Part shown: positions 36,121 through 43,943 of the stretch, in pieces
Position numbering within the stretch: position 1 is the first letter of the stretch
How the letters are laid out: every line of letters begins with the position of its first letter
Assembly: GCF_001639105.2 (NCBI RefSeq)
Contig: NZ_CP015285.1
Span: 233,501 to 297,500 of the forward strand
From: Azospirillum humicireducens
GTDB lineage: Bacteria; Pseudomonadota; Alphaproteobacteria; Azospirillales; Azospirillaceae
DNA: 64,000 bases
Direction: 5' to 3'
Program-made: the position numbers and the translations under genes
Notes under the pieces: model-generated
What the model was told of the DNA's origin: nothing
What the model saw: the letters and a program-made list of their open reading frames with translations, nothing else
Databases searched by the model: none

Positions 36121-38067
36121 ATGTTCCCGGCCGACGAACTGTTCACGCGCTACACGCAGAATTACGAGACCCGCCGCGAGACCGAGATGTCCCTCATGGA
36201 CTATCTCCAGCTGTGCCGCGACGACCCCATGTCCTACGCCTCGGCCGCCGAACGCATCCTGGCCGCCATCGGCGAGCCTGAGGTTGTCGACACGGCCCGC
36301 GACCCGCGGCTGGGCCGCATCTTCATGAACCGGACCATCAAGGTGTATCCCGCCTTCTCCGAGTTCTACGGCATGGAAGAGACGATCGAACGGATCGTCG
36401 GCTTCTTCCGGCACGCCGCGCAGGGCTTGGAGGAGCGCAAGCAGATCCTCTACCTGCTGGGCCCGGTCGGCGGCGGCAAGTCGTCGCTGGCGGAGCGGCT
36501 GAAGTCGCTGGTGGAGAAATGCCCGATCTATGTCCTGAAAGCCGGCAAGGAGATCAGCCCGACCTTCGAAAGCCCGCTCGGCCTGTTCAACCCGGATGAG
36601 ATCGGCGACGAGCTGGAGGACCGCTTCGGCATTCCCAAGCGCCGCCTGACCGGGCTCATGAGCCCATGGGCGGTCAAGCGCCTCGACGAGTTCGGCGGCG
36701 ACATCAACCGCTTCAAGGTGGTGAAGCTGCACCCCAGCAAGCTGCGCCAGATCGGCGTGACCAAGACCGAGCCGGGCGACGAGAACAACCAGGACATCTC
36801 GTCCCTGGTCGGCAAGGTCGACATCCGCAAGCTGGAGATCTACAGCCAGAACGATCCCGACGCCTACAGCTTCTCCGGCGGCCTCAACCGGGCGACCCAG
36901 GGCATGCTGGAATTCGTCGAGATGTTCAAGGCGCCGATCAAGATGCTGCATCCGCTGCTGACCGCGACGCAGGAGGGCAACTATGTCGGGTCGGAGAATA
37001 TCGGCGCCATCCCCTTCCAGGGCGTGATCCTGGCCCACTCCAACGAGGCGGAGTGGCAGACCTTCAAGAACAACAAGAACAACGAAGCCTTCATCGACCG
37101 CATCTGCGTGATCAAGGTCCCCTACTGCCTGCGGGTGGCGGAGGAGCAGAAGATCTACGAGAAGCTGGTCAACGGCTCCGATCTGGCGACCGCGCCCTGC
37201 GCACCGGCGACTCTGGAGATGCTGGCCCGCTTCTCGGTGCTGTCGCGCCTGCGCGAGCATCCCAACAGCAGCGTCTACAGCAAGATGCGGGTCTATGACG
37301 GCGAGAGCGTCAAGGAGACCGATCCCAAGGCCAAGTCGATGCAGGAGTACAAGGACCAGGGCGGCGTCGACGAGGGCATGGGCGGCATCTCCACCCGCTT
37401 CGCCTTCAAGGTGCTCGCCTCGACCTTCAACTATGATTCGACGGAGATCTCGGCCGATCCGGTCCATCTGATGTATGTGCTGGAACAGGCGATCCGGCGC
37501 GAGCAGTTCCCGGAGGAGACGGAGAAGAAATACGTCGAGTTCATCAAGGCCGAACTTGCCCCGCGCTATGCCGAGTTCATCGGCAACGAGATCCAGAAGG
37601 CCTATCTGGAATCCTACTCCGACTATGGCCAGAACCTGTTCGACCGCTATGTCGACTATGCCGACGCCTGGATCGAGGACCAGGACTTCAAGGATCCCGA
37701 CACCGGCCAGCTGATGAACCGCGAACTGCTGAACCAGGAGCTGACCAAGATCGAGAAGCCGGCGGGCATCGCCAACCCGAAGGACTTCCGCAACGAGGTG
37801 GTGAAATTCGCCCTGCGGGCGAGGGCGGCGAATGCCGGCCGCAACCCGTCCTGGACCTCCTACGAGAAGATCCGCGAGGTGATCGAGAAGCGGATGTTCA
37901 GCCAGGTCGAGGATCTGCTGCCGGTGATCAGCTTCGGCTCGAAGAAGGACGGCGAGACCGAGAAGAAGCATACCGAGTTCGTCTCGCGCATGATGACCCG
38001 CGGCTACACCGAGCGGCAGGTCCGCCGGCTGGTCGAGTGGTACATGCGGGTGAAGCAGGCGGGCTGA
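36121..38067 (+). CDS. prkA: PrkA family serine protein kinase (YeaG)
   Basis: 648 residues. An AAA-type ATPase domain at the N-terminus is joined to a C-terminal kinase-like domain; in E. coli YeaG acts in nitrogen and stress adaptation together with YeaH. Landmarks: FSEFYGMEETIERIVGFFRH, the Walker A loop LGPVGGGKSSLAERL (about residues 117-131), AIPFQGVILAHSNEAEWQTF and FIDRICVIKVPYCLRV. A GGAG ribosome-binding site lies 6 bases before the ATG. It is the first gene of the conserved prkA-yeaH-spoVR cluster. Here yeaH is separated from it by an AT-rich insert of about 590 bp. Confidence 0.95.
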   Translation: MFPADELFTRYTQNYETRRETEMSLMDYLQLCRDDPMSYASAAERILAAIGEPEVVDTARDPRLGRIFMNRTIKVYPAFSEFYGMEETIERIVGFFRHAAQGLEERKQILYLLGPVGGGKSSLAERLKSLVEKCPIYVLKAGKEISPTFESPLGLFNPDEIGDELEDRFGIPKRRLTGLMSPWAVKRLDEFGGDINRFKVVKLHPSKLRQIGVTKTEPGDENNQDISSLVGKVDIRKLEIYSQNDPDAYSFSGGLNRATQGMLEFVEMFKAPIKMLHPLLTATQEGNYVGSENIGAIPFQGVILAHSNEAEWQTFKNNKNNEAFIDRICVIKVPYCLRVAEEQKIYEKLVNGSDLATAPCAPATLEMLARFSVLSRLREHPNSSVYSKMRVYDGESVKETDPKAKSMQEYKDQGGVDEGMGGISTRFAFKVLASTFNYDSTEISADPVHLMYVLEQAIRREQFPEETEKKYVEFIKAELAPRYAEFIGNEIQKAYLESYSDYGQNLFDRYVDYADAWIEDQDFKDPDTGQLMNRELLNQELTKIEKPAGIANPKDFRNEVVKFALRARAANAGRNPSWTSYEKIREVIEKRMFSQVEDLLPVISFGSKKDGETEKKHTEFVSRMMTRGYTERQVRRLVEWYMRVKQAG

Positions 38068-38128
38068 CGCAAGATTGTCGCGGCGGGGTAGCCGATCTGC
38101 CCCGCCATTTTCCAAAGGGAGAGTTACT

Positions 38129-38413
38129 ATGGCGATTCCCTATAACGGCCCCTTCGGTGGTGCTGGTCATGAAGAGGATGTCGCGTCTGGCACGTTCAAT
38201 GTTACGGTTCGTCGGTGGAGCGACAATGGAAAATTTTTAATTGCTGCTTCCTATCGATTAAATACCGAGGACGGCATCTTCATATTTAATTCTCTGCATT
38301 ACCCTGAAGACTCTATTCCATGGTCAGAGGCGGTTTCATGGGCTGAAAAATTGTCGGCTGCGTATGGCGTGACTCCAAGCATACAGAACAATTCGGAACC
38401 CTGGGGACAGTAA
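38129..38413 (+). CDS. AT-rich orphan ORF inside the prkA-yeaH-spoVR cluster
   Basis: 94 residues with a good AAGGGAGAG ribosome-binding site before the ATG at 38129. The protein is short and Ser/Asn/aromatic-rich (NVTVRRWSDNGKFLIAASYR, IFIFNSLHYPEDSIPWSEAV), with no signal peptide or membrane helix. Base composition is near 45% GC by eye and third positions are often A or T, unlike the flanking genes at about 65-70%. This suggests recent acquisition. The position is unusual, since prkA and yeaH normally follow each other closely. I do not recognise a family. The ribosome-binding site and length favour a translated gene, but this needs proof. Confidence 0.6.
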   Translation: MAIPYNGPFGGAGHEEDVASGTFNVTVRRWSDNGKFLIAASYRLNTEDGIFIFNSLHYPEDSIPWSEAVSWAEKLSAAYGVTPSIQNNSEPWGQ

Positions 38414-38661
38414 GGTTAATATTCGAAAATATTTGGCTTGAATTGCTCTTATTGAGGTGCTGTTTGACCAGTATGGATATTTCCTCATGATATAATAGTC
38501 GCTGTTTGCATTGTGCAAATTTGTTGTCCAATACGTTGATAACGTGTTGGCACAATCCCAACATATTTAATGAGTGCTTTTCCACGGGGTGTTGTTTGGA
38601 TTTGGACGGCCGGGGTGCAGATCGGCCGCGTGACGAAACGGGTGGGAGGGCCAGTCCCTTG
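38414..38661. other. AT-rich spacer with palindromes upstream of yeaH
   Basis: 248 bp, no gene. It has a TATAAT at 38491 with a TTGACC 21 bases before it (spacing longer than the ideal 17), and three successive palindromes: TTTGCA-TTG-TGCAAA (38505-38519), ACGTT-GAT-AACGT (38533-38545) and TGTTGG-N7-CCAACA (about 38546-38565). The composition is as AT-rich as the preceding ORF. It could be a promoter and operator for yeaH-spoVR brought in with the insert. Confidence 0.5.
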
Positions 38662-39954
38662 ATGAACATCATCGACCGTCGCCTGAACCCGCAGGGCAAG
38701 AGCCTGGCCAACCGCCAGCGCTTCCTGCGCCGTGCCAAGGAACAGGTGGTCAAGGCGGTGCGCGACGCCTCCGGCAAACGGGGCATCCAGGATATCGAGA
38801 ACGGCGAGAAGGTGACGATCGCCGCCGGCGGGGTGCGCGAACCCTCGTTCCACCGTGCGTCCCAAGGCGGGGTGCGCGACTATGTCGTGCCCGGCAACAA
38901 GGAGTATGTGGAAGGCGACACCATCCAGCGCCCGGATGGCGGCGGCGGTGGCCGCGGCAGCGAGGGCAGCGCCGACGGCGAGGGCGAGGACGAGTTCCGC
39001 TTCGTGCTGTCGCGCGACGAGTTCCTCGACATCTTCCTTGAGGACCTGGAGCTTCCCGATCTGGTGAAGCAGAAGGTCAAGCAGTCGGAAGCGCATTCGC
39101 TGACCAGGGCCGGCTATTCGGTGTCGGGATCGCCCGCCAACCTGAATCTCGTCCGCACCATGCGGAACAGCCTGTCGCGCCGCATCGCGCTGAAACGCCC
39201 GAAGCGCGACGAGATCCGCGAGCTGGAGGAGATGCTGCGCGAGGCCGAGGAGGCCGGCGAGGATGCCGCGCAGATCCAGGCGCTGCGCGAACAGCTGGAA
39301 CACATCGTCCTGCGGTCCCGCCGCATCCCCTTCATCGACCCGATCGACGTCCGCTACAACCGTTTCGAATCGGTGCCGAAGCCGATCGCCCAGGCGGTGA
39401 TGTTCTGCCTGATGGACGTCTCCGGCTCGATGACCGAGCACATGAAGGATCTGGCCAAGCGCTTCTTCATGCTGCTCTACCTGTTCCTGCGGCGGCGCTA
39501 CCGCTCGGTCGACATCGTCTTCATCCGCCACACCCACGAGGCCAAGGAGGTGGACGAGGAAACCTTCTTCTACTCCACCGAGACCGGCGGCACCGTGGTG
39601 TCGACCGCGCTGGAGGAGATGCAGAAGGTGGTGCAGGAGCGCTACCCGGACAGCGAATGGAACATCTACGCCGCCCAGGCGTCGGACGGCGACAACATGT
39701 CATCGGACAACGCCAAGTCGGCGACCCTGCTGCGCGACGTCATCCTGCCGATGTGCCAGTATTTCGCCTACATCGAGGTGGCGGCGGAACACAATATGGG
39801 CCTGTCGGCGCTGGGCCGCGAGACCGAGCTGTGGCGCACCTACAAGCAGGTGCAGAGCCCGGAACGCCCGCTGGCGATGCGCCGCGTCCGCTCCCGCCGG
39901 GAGATCTTCCCGGTCTTCCGCGAGCTGTTCGCCCGCGAGAAGGCGGGGGCCTGA
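38662..39954 (+). CDS. yeaH: DUF444 family protein YeaH
   Basis: 430 residues, full length for the family. It begins NIIDRRLNPQGKSLANRQRF. An acidic and Gly-rich linker follows (GGGGGRGSEGSADGEGEDEF, about 94-113). The C-terminal half is a von Willebrand A-like domain with a MIDAS-type motif (MDVSGSMTEHMKD) and later FYSTETGGTVVSTAL. It acts with PrkA in the stationary-phase and stress pathway, probably as a partner or substrate. The ATG at 38662 has GGGAGGG about 13 bases upstream. It is followed by spoVR 62 bp later. Confidence 0.94.
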   Translation: MNIIDRRLNPQGKSLANRQRFLRRAKEQVVKAVRDASGKRGIQDIENGEKVTIAAGGVREPSFHRASQGGVRDYVVPGNKEYVEGDTIQRPDGGGGGRGSEGSADGEGEDEFRFVLSRDEFLDIFLEDLELPDLVKQKVKQSEAHSLTRAGYSVSGSPANLNLVRTMRNSLSRRIALKRPKRDEIRELEEMLREAEEAGEDAAQIQALREQLEHIVLRSRRIPFIDPIDVRYNRFESVPKPIAQAVMFCLMDVSGSMTEHMKDLAKRFFMLLYLFLRRRYRSVDIVFIRHTHEAKEVDEETFFYSTETGGTVVSTALEEMQKVVQERYPDSEWNIYAAQASDGDNMSSDNAKSATLLRDVILPMCQYFAYIEVAAEHNMGLSALGRETELWRTYKQVQSPERPLAMRRVRSRREIFPVFRELFAREKAGA

Positions 39955-40016
39955 GGAGCAAGGGGATAAACACCGCCCCCATCCCGTAGCCGGGGGGCGG
40001 TAGGGGGAGATCGAGA

Positions 40017-41570
40017 ATGACCGCTGTGATCACCAGACCCGAGGCGCTGCTGTATGATGGCGTCGAGTGGGATTACGACAAGATCAAGCGCGTCTATGAC
40101 GCCATCGAGCACATCGCGCTGAAGGAGATGGGCCTCGACGTCTATCCCAACCAGATCGAGGTCATCACCGCCGAGCAGATGCTCGACGCCTATTCGTCCA
40201 TCGGCATGCCGCTGATGTACAAGCACTGGTCCTTCGGCAAGCATTTCGCCCGCGACGAGATGATGTACCGCAAGGGCTATCGCGGCCTGGCCTATGAGAT
40301 CGTCATCAATTCCAGCCCCTGCATCAGCTACATCATGGAAGAGAACACCATGACGATGCAGACGCTGGTGATCGCCCACGCCGCCTTCGGCCACAATCAC
40401 TTCTTCAAGAACAACCAGCTGTTCCAGCAATGGACCGACGCCCAGGGTATCCTGGATTATCTGGAATTTGCCAAGACCTACATCACCCATTGCGAGGAAC
40501 GCTACGGACATGCCGCGGTGGAACGGGTGCTGGACGCCGCCCACGCGCTGATGAGCCAGGGCGTTCACAAATATCCGAAGAAGCGCTCGGATCTCCGGAC
40601 CGAGCAGCGGCGCGAGCGCGAGCGGCAGGAATATCAGGACCAGACCTTCAACGACCTCTGGCGCACGGTGCCGAAGCCCGCCGCCGGCCAGCGGCCGGCC
40701 AAGTCGGTGTCGGAGCGCAAGAAGCTGCTTGGCCTGCCGGAAGAGAACATCCTCTATTTCCTGGAGAAGAAGGCGCCGCGTCTGGAGCATTGGCAGCGCG
40801 AGATCCTGCGCATCGTCCGCCATATCTCACAATACTTCTACCCGCAGAAACAGACCAAGGTGATGAACGAGGGCTGCGCCACCTACGTCCATTACCAGAT
40901 CATGAGCCGCCTGCACGAGACCGGCCAGATCAGCGAAGGCGCCTTCCTGGAATTCCTGCACTCCCACACCTCCGTCGTGTTCCAGCCGGAATTCGACGAC
41001 AAGCGCTTCTCCGGCATCAATCCCTATGCGCTCGGCTTCGCGATGATGCAGGACATCGCCCGCATCGCCGAGACGCCGACCGACGAGGACCGCCAGTGGT
41101 TCCCCGACCTCGCCGGCCGCGGCGACGGCATGGCGGCGGTGCGCGAGGCCTGGGCCAATTTCCGCGACGAGAGCTTCGTCCTGCAGTATCTCAGCCCGCA
41201 CCTGATGCGGAAGCTGAAGCTGTTCAGCGTGCGCGACGACGCGGAAGACCCGTATCTGCTGGTCGATCACATCCACAACGAGCGCGGCTACCGCGACATC
41301 CGCAAGAAGCTGGCCCGCCAGTACGACCTCGGCTATCTGGAGCCGGACATCCAGATCGTCGACGTCGACCTTGCCGGCGACCGCAAGCTGATCCTGCAGC
41401 ACCGCGTCACCAACGGCGTGCTGCTGGACGAAAGCGACGCCAAGGCGGTGCTGCGCCATATCGCCAATTTGTGGGGCTACGAGGTGCAGCTGATCGAGGT
41501 GTCGGCCATCTCCGAGGCGATCCTGAAGGAACACGCCGTCACCGCGCCGAGCGGGGTCGGGGTGGTGTAA
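40017..41570 (+). CDS. spoVR: SpoVR family protein (YcgB)
   Basis: 517 residues. SpoVR is required for spore cortex formation in Bacillus; in non-sporulating proteobacteria the homologue YcgB is co-regulated with PrkA and YeaH in stress response. Conserved segments: YEIVINSSPCISYIMEENTM, AHAAFGHNHFFKNNQLF (His-rich), FYPQKQTKVMNEGCATYVHY and INPYALGFAMMQDI. A GGGGGAG ribosome-binding site lies 7 bases before the ATG. Last gene of the cluster, convergent with the PilZ gene 22 bp later. Its molecular activity is unknown. Confidence 0.95.
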   Translation: MTAVITRPEALLYDGVEWDYDKIKRVYDAIEHIALKEMGLDVYPNQIEVITAEQMLDAYSSIGMPLMYKHWSFGKHFARDEMMYRKGYRGLAYEIVINSSPCISYIMEENTMTMQTLVIAHAAFGHNHFFKNNQLFQQWTDAQGILDYLEFAKTYITHCEERYGHAAVERVLDAAHALMSQGVHKYPKKRSDLRTEQRRERERQEYQDQTFNDLWRTVPKPAAGQRPAKSVSERKKLLGLPEENILYFLEKKAPRLEHWQREILRIVRHISQYFYPQKQTKVMNEGCATYVHYQIMSRLHETGQISEGAFLEFLHSHTSVVFQPEFDDKRFSGINPYALGFAMMQDIARIAETPTDEDRQWFPDLAGRGDGMAAVREAWANFRDESFVLQYLSPHLMRKLKLFSVRDDAEDPYLLVDHIHNERGYRDIRKKLARQYDLGYLEPDIQIVDVDLAGDRKLILQHRVTNGVLLDESDAKAVLRHIANLWGYEVQLIEVSAISEAILKEHAVTAPSGVGVV

Positions 41571-41592
41571 ACGAAGGCGCGAGGGAGGGCGG

Positions 41593-42429
41593 TCACCGTT
41601 CCGGTTCCGGCTTGATGCCCGCATCCTTCATCGCGTGCGCCAAGTCCAGCACCACGGTGCTGATGTCGGGGAAGGACAGGGCCACCGCGCGGCGGTCGGG
41701 ATCCAGGCGCACCACATGGGCGATCTGGCGGCCGCCGATGGGGTGTCCCGCCACCTCCGGTATGTCCGGACAGCGCAGGTCCAGCCGCAGCTTGCCGCCG
41801 ACGGCGTGGCTGAATTCCTCCGGCGGCAGATCGACCAGCAGGCCGCGGGTCGACCAGTTGATCGTCCGGCAGCGCCGGCCCTCCGCCTCCACCAGCAGGA
41901 CCGGATCCATGTAGCGGATGGCGCGGCGGCGCTCGATGCCGTTCGGCGGCTTGGCGCCGACATCGTGCTGGTCGAGCTTGCGCTTGGCCGCCTGCTTGGT
42001 CCGGTCGTCCACCCCGTCCTTGCTGGTCATCAGCGTCGCCTGCACGCGCCGTTCGACGCCGTGGCGGAACTCGTCGTCGGCGCCGAACCGCAGGGCTTTG
42101 GCGAAATGATCCTTGGCCTGGGTCAGCAGGGCGTTGCGCCCCTTCTCGTCGCCGCGATGACCGCAGCGCTCGGCCTGGACCAGCAACGTATCGACGCTGC
42201 GCTGATAGGCGCCACGCTGGATGACGCGGGCCAGTTCGCGGAACTCGGCGGCGCGCAGGCTTGGAAATTCGCGGGTCTTCAACAGCCCGGCCAGCCCCTC
42301 GGCAAGCGCGTCGACGCGGGCGGGATCGCCGGTTTCCGCCTCCCGGCGCAAGCTCCGGATGGACTCCTCCGCCTTGCGAAGCAGTTGGTCTTCCAGTTTA
42401 CGGCGCTGGTCGGCGTCCATCACGGGCAT
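41593..42429 (-). CDS. PilZ-domain c-di-GMP-binding protein
   Basis: 278 residues. An N-terminal helical region of about 160 residues (charged, QLLRKAEESIRSLRREAETG, resembling a tetratricopeptide- or coiled-coil-like scaffold) precedes a C-terminal PilZ domain (about 165-265). The PilZ signature is complete: an Arg-rich loop GIERRRAIRY and the NxSxxG motif NWSTRG, with the closing strand AVALSFPDIS. It should bind c-di-GMP and report it to an unknown target. A GGAAGG ribosome-binding site lies 7 bases before the ATG at 42429. Other c-di-GMP-related genes in the window are not adjacent. Confidence 0.88.
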   Translation of the reverse strand: MPVMDADQRRKLEDQLLRKAEESIRSLRREAETGDPARVDALAEGLAGLLKTREFPSLRAAEFRELARVIQRGAYQRSVDTLLVQAERCGHRGDEKGRNALLTQAKDHFAKALRFGADDEFRHGVERRVQATLMTSKDGVDDRTKQAAKRKLDQHDVGAKPPNGIERRRAIRYMDPVLLVEAEGRRCRTINWSTRGLLVDLPPEEFSHAVGGKLRLDLRCPDIPEVAGHPIGGRQIAHVVRLDPDRRAVALSFPDISTVVLDLAHAMKDAGIKPEPER

Positions 42430-42617
42430 GGCCCGGCCTTCCGCTGGGGCTGTTGCACAAGGATAGCGCAGGTGAGCGGCTGGCGACAGCCGGCAGTTCG
42501 TGGTTAACGGCGCCCTTGCTGGGCGCCCCAGTGGGAGCGGACCGGATTTCTTTCTGCCGCGGGAGAGCCTTCTTATCGGTGGCGACAAGCAGGACACCGG
42601 ACGGGAGCGGGCAGGCG

Positions 42618-43769
42618 ATGGGCAAGGACGACAGCAACGCGGCGATGGCCGATATGGATCTGGGGCTGCTGAGAACCGCCCTTGCCGGCCTGCTGGAGGA
42701 GGAGAGCATGAGCCCGGCCCCCGCCGGCACCGCGCTGGTCGCCTTCCTCCGCGGGCGAGGCGCCGATGCGGAGCCGTTGCGCACGCTGGAACTGCGGCGG
42801 CGCGCGGTGCCGGGCCGCAAGGGCGGCGAGACGGGGGGCGGCGAGACGGGGGGCGGTGATCAGGGGGGCGGTGGCGATCCGGCGGGGAAGCGTGCGCTGG
42901 TCTACAGCCTGACCAAGACCGTCCTGGCCGCCGCCGTGCTGCGGCTGGCCGCGCGCGGCGTCGTCGATCTGGACGGGCCGGCGGAGCGCTGGCTGCCGGA
43001 ACTGGCCGGCCGGCCGGGGGCTGTCACCGTCGCCCAGCTGCTGATGCACCGGGCCGGACTGCCCGACTATGGCGGGCGGGCCGACTATCATGCCGCCGTC
43101 GCCGGCGGCGGCGATCCATGGAGCGGCGACGAGTTCCTGGCCCGCTGCGGTTTGGCCAAAAGTGAGAATGGTCCGCCGGTCGGCAGCTTCGCCTATTCCA
43201 ACATCGGCTATCTGCTGGTCGGCCGGCTGCTGGAGCGGGCCGGCGGCGCCCCGCTGGCGGAGATGCTGGCACGCGAGATCTTCACCCCGCTCGGCCTGTC
43301 CAGCGCGGCGCTGCTGCGCGACCGCTCCGACCTCGCCGGGCTGTTCTTCGGCCCGAGCCCGGCCTTCGGCGGCCGGCCGGTGGCGGAGGCCTATCATCCC
43401 GGCTGGGTGTCGCATGGGGTGGTGGCGATGACGGTGTCCGATGCCTGCCGCCTCGTCCATGGCCTGACCGAGGAGTATCTGCCGGATGCCCTGCTGCGGC
43501 GGATGCGTGACGGCCTTCCGGTCGGTGGGCCGATGACCGGCAGGCCGTGGGTGGAGCCGTCCTATGGCCTCGGCCTGATGATGGAGCTTGATCCGGCGGC
43601 CGGACCCTATTGGGGCCACACCGGCGGCGGTCCGGGGGTGACGCCGGTCGCCTACCACATGCCGGGGCCGGTCCCGGTCTCGGTCGCCGTCTTCCTGGAC
43701 GGCGAAGACGGGAACCTCGCCGAATGGATGGCGGTGGAAGTGCTGCACCGGTTGCGCGGCGGGCGTTAG
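42618..43769 (+). CDS. Serine beta-lactamase-like hydrolase (class C/esterase fold)
   Basis: 383 residues. All three active-site motifs of the beta-lactamase/DD-peptidase fold are present: SLTK (about residue 97), YSN (about 191, FAYSNIGYLLVGRLLERAG) and HTGG (about 333). These proteins act as esterases, D-amino-acid peptidases or lactamases; the substrate is not evident. There is no obvious signal peptide, so it may be cytoplasmic. A Gly-rich tandem insertion (GGETGGGETGGGDQ, about residues 71-92) lies just before the catalytic Ser and looks like a simple-sequence expansion at the DNA level. The ATG at 42618 is the first plausible start. Confidence 0.85.
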   Translation: MGKDDSNAAMADMDLGLLRTALAGLLEEESMSPAPAGTALVAFLRGRGADAEPLRTLELRRRAVPGRKGGETGGGETGGGDQGGGGDPAGKRALVYSLTKTVLAAAVLRLAARGVVDLDGPAERWLPELAGRPGAVTVAQLLMHRAGLPDYGGRADYHAAVAGGGDPWSGDEFLARCGLAKSENGPPVGSFAYSNIGYLLVGRLLERAGGAPLAEMLAREIFTPLGLSSAALLRDRSDLAGLFFGPSPAFGGRPVAEAYHPGWVSHGVVAMTVSDACRLVHGLTEEYLPDALLRRMRDGLPVGGPMTGRPWVEPSYGLGLMMELDPAAGPYWGHTGGGPGVTPVAYHMPGPVPVSVAVFLDGEDGNLAEWMAVEVLHRLRGGR

Positions 43770-43902
43770 GGGGGCGTTGGCGCAGGTCCCTTCATCTCCT
43801 GCTTGTGCCCCCGCTTGTTCATGCCCTGCGCGTAACCATCTCCTCTCCAGGGGACAATCCTCCACTCCGGCGCATAGACTTCGGGGTGTGGCGGAGCCGG
43901 GA

Positions 43903-43922
43903 CAAACCGGTTTCCGGAAACG
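43903..43922. promoter_or_regulatory. Overlapping palindromes upstream of fadD, PsrA-like operator candidate
   Basis: CAAAC-CG-GTTTC matches the general form G/CAAAC-N2-4-GTTTG/C bound by the TetR-type fatty-acid regulator PsrA. It overlaps a second perfect palindrome, TTTCCGGAAA. The pair ends about 20 bp before the fadD ATG, a position suited to repression. The match is by eye only. Confidence 0.4.
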
Positions 43923-43943
43923 AACATTGGGGAGGATACGCGC

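Noticed and set aside
35977..38115. A 712-residue open frame opposite prkA
   Set aside because: Leu/Val/Asp/Gln-rich antisense shadow with no ribosome-binding site; prkA is clearly the coding strand.
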